Notes under the pieces: model-generated
Databases searched by the model: none
What the model saw: the letters and a program-made list of their open reading frames with translations, nothing else
What the model was told of the DNA's origin: nothing
Assembly: GCA_002399735.1 (NCBI GenBank)
Contig: DHEF01000051.1
Location: 1 to 33,091, forward strand
DNA from: Chitinophagaceae bacterium UBA4857
GTDB taxonomy: Bacteria > Bacteroidota > Bacteroidia > Chitinophagales > Chitinophagaceae
Direction: 5' to 3'
DNA: 33,091 bases
Shown here: positions 31,449 through 33,091 of the stretch, one piece after another
Layout: every line of letters starts with the position of its first letter
Numbering within the stretch: the first letter of the stretch is position 1
Made by a program: the position numbers and the translations under genes

Positions 31449-32825
31449 TTATTTTTCAAACACCAGCCAACCGCCTTTTTTAAGCACATAATTTTTTGTT
31501 GCGTTTACATCAAGGGTTTCGCCGGTAAATACATTTTTGTAAGTGCCGCTTATGTTAGTATCGTTAGTACTAAAGTCAACGTCATCATGCGATAGGTTAA
31601 GTAACACCAGTACTTCTTTATTATCTTTTTTACGTACATAGGTTAACACTTTATCGGGTGCAGTGGTTTGTAATAAATGTGTTTGAACGGTTGCATCGCC
31701 ACCACGTAATGCCGGGTTATTGCTTTTTAGGTTTAAAAGTGTTTTATAAAAATCGTTCAATTCATATTTATCGTTCCACTTAATGGGGTCTTTTTCAAAA
31801 AACTCCAAACGTTTATGGTTAGGTAATTCCTGACCGCTGTATAAAAGTGGTACACCATTCCAGGTGGCACTAAATACTGCTAAGGGCAATGCTAAATCGC
31901 CGTATTTTTCATACTCGGTACCGTTCCAACTATTTTCGTCGTGGTTGGTAGTAAACCAGGCACGCATGGACGCATCGCCAATATGGCTGTATCGTTGCAA
32001 AAGATTAACCAGGCTGTCCAGCGATATTTTTTTATCGGCATAATCACGGGTGCTGTGCATCCATTTCCAACTATAGCTGGCATCAAATATTTTTCCGTAA
32101 TCCGGTGTTTCCAATTCATCAAATTCGCCTAACCAATACAATGGTTTTATACTGTCAACTTTGGGACGGGCTTCTTCCCAAAAATCAACTTCAACCCATG
32201 AAGCAAGGTCACAACGGAAGCCGTCGATACCTGTTTCCTTCACCCAATATTGCATAGCATCAATCATGGCTTTTCGTAAAGCGGGGTTGCTAAAATCAAG
32301 TTCAATAATATCATCCATGCCGGATGCTATCTGGAAATCGTTGGTTGCCGAATCTTTTAAGTAATAATCAGGGTGTTGTTTGGTCCAGATATGGTCCCAG
32401 CCTGTGTGATTGGCTACCCAGTCAATAATAACTTTAAGGCCATTATCATGAGCGGTTTTTACCATCGCTTTAAAATCATCCAGTGTACCAAACTCCGGAT
32501 TAATGGAAGTATAATCAGAGCAAGCATAAGGGCTACCCATACTGCCTTTTTTATTTTTTTGTGCAATAGGTGTAATGGGCATAAACCATAATACTTTTAC
32601 ACCCATTTCTTTTAGTCGGGGAATATCTTTGCTAAATGCACTAAAAGTTCCTTCCTGTGTGTATTGGCGCACATTTACCTCGTAAATATTGGTGTTGTGC
32701 AACCAATCAACTTTTTTAATTGTATTCATAGTCGTGTCTTTGTTCTGCTTTTCGTTTTTATTATCCATTAATATGCATGAGCTTAAAAACATGCAGGTAA
32801 GCAAAGTGGCAAAAGCAAATCGCAT
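31449..32825 (-). CDS. Alpha-amylase family (GH13) lipoprotein
   Basis: 458 residues from the ATG at 32825. The frame stays open upstream to 32903, but those 26 codons lie in repeat sequence and precede the signal peptide. Lipobox LSSC with Cys17. The GH13 barrel has region I DWVANH (135-140), region II GFRCDLA with nucleophile Asp206, region III GEFDE with acid/base Glu234, and region IV FTTNHDEN with Asp296; a C-terminal beta domain follows (about 375-458). All three catalytic carboxylates are present. Predicted to cleave alpha-1,4-glucans or maltodextrins at the periplasmic face or cell surface. No SusC/SusD genes are adjacent. Confidence 0.93.
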   Translation of the reverse strand: MRFAFATLLTCMFLSSCILMDNKNEKQNKDTTMNTIKKVDWLHNTNIYEVNVRQYTQEGTFSAFSKDIPRLKEMGVKVLWFMPITPIAQKNKKGSMGSPYACSDYTSINPEFGTLDDFKAMVKTAHDNGLKVIIDWVANHTGWDHIWTKQHPDYYLKDSATNDFQIASGMDDIIELDFSNPALRKAMIDAMQYWVKETGIDGFRCDLASWVEVDFWEEARPKVDSIKPLYWLGEFDELETPDYGKIFDASYSWKWMHSTRDYADKKISLDSLVNLLQRYSHIGDASMRAWFTTNHDENSWNGTEYEKYGDLALPLAVFSATWNGVPLLYSGQELPNHKRLEFFEKDPIKWNDKYELNDFYKTLLNLKSNNPALRGGDATVQTHLLQTTAPDKVLTYVRKKDNKEVLVLLNLSHDDVDFSTNDTNISGTYKNVFTGETLDVNATKNYVLKKGGWLVFEK

Positions 32826-32865
32826 GAGCAAAATTTTAAGTTGGGAAGATAAGTAATATTTGGTT

Positions 32866-33091
32866 GATAGTTGATGGGTGATGGGAGATAGTTCATGGTT
32901 CATTGTTCATGGGAATGAATAGTGCATAGTCTATGGTCAATAGTTGACTCATTAGTCACTATTGATTATTCATTTACTTTTGTTCTCTCGGACTTCCCAA
33001 CTACCGGACTTTCCCTGCTGATTAGCGAACAGAAATTACCACCAGTTGAATCGGGGTGCCCCTTGCACAATGGTGAGTAAAGTTACAGGTG
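32866..33091. repeat. Composite intergenic repeat block with dispersed repeat copy G, cut by window end
   Basis: It starts with TTGATGGGTGATGGGAGATA- and TTCATGGTTCATTG-like units, a dyad AATGAATA/TATTCATT (about 32915-32972), a CGGACTT/CCGGACTTTCC unit ending GAACAGAA, and then copy G in minus orientation (TCGGGGTGCCCCTTGCACAA, AGTAAAGTTACAGGTG). The same three-part order occurs at 21161-21325. No gene is seen in 32826-33091. Confidence 0.75.

Noticed and set aside
32826..32903. 26-residue N-terminal extension of the amylase
   Set aside because: It is repeat-derived sequence ahead of a clear lipoprotein signal peptide at 32825.
1..33091. CRISPR arrays, transposases, integrases, toxin-antitoxin pairs, defence systems
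   Set aside because: No regularly spaced direct repeats with unique spacers were seen, and no translated product resembles these families. The repeats present are irregularly spaced and intergenic.

Overview
The window reads as Bacteroidota chromosome, most likely Chitinophagales (Chitinophagaceae-like). The grounds are the AT-rich sequence, a T9SS type A sorting domain at 3464-4987, promoters of the TAnnTTTG (-7) type, many Bacteroidota-style lipoproteins and exported proteins, and the 'TTCATGGTTAATAG'-type intergenic repeats. The genus is an inference; no rRNA is present.

Layout. (1) 1-5.9 kb: a structured repeat, a YetF/DUF421 membrane protein with a zinc ribbon, a stand-alone CinA C-terminal-like protein, a membrane-anchored TPR/AraC regulator, a glycine-rich T9SS cargo protein, and two tandem small Cys-containing exported proteins closed by a strong terminator. 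(2) 5.9-9.9 kb: a decay zone. It holds remnants of an HxlR regulator, an SDR, an exported protein, a NAD-dependent epimerase and a phage-type KilA-N protein, with an intact lipoprotein gene and an intact divergent HxlR/SDR pair among them, and a second copy of the structured repeat. (3) 7.8-17.3 kb: an array of small regulator-plus-redox-enzyme cassettes: HxlR/SDR; SDR-Atu4866-AraC; quinone reductase/HxlR; YCII (DGPF)-ECF42 sigma; Crp/Fnr-YceI-nitronate monooxygenase. This part looks accessory. It ends at a tRNA-Leu(CAA) whose 3' end faces it. (4) 17.8-33 kb: mainly housekeeping genes: saccharopine-dehydrogenase-like enzyme, TrmN6, TsaD, MacB/FtsX-type permease, HolA (DNA polymerase III delta), a coiled-coil membrane protein, PyrD, thiolase, a lipocalin-like lipoprotein, an M14 metallopeptidase and a GH13 alpha-amylase lipoprotein.

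The intergenic regions of part 4 hold at least seven copies of one dispersed repeat (core GTTGCGTCGCACTCTTG), several nested with other repeat types, while I saw none in parts 1-3. The two HxlR cassettes share one promoter design: outward-facing -7 elements on both strands with a small palindrome between them. The ECF42/YCII pair has a plausible ECF-type promoter.

I found no CRISPR array, transposase, integrase, toxin-antitoxin pair or recognisable defence system. The features that most merit follow-up are the regulator/oxidoreductase array with its shared operator architecture, the two intergenic repeat families, and the broken HxlR/SDR pair with a lipoprotein gene between its halves.
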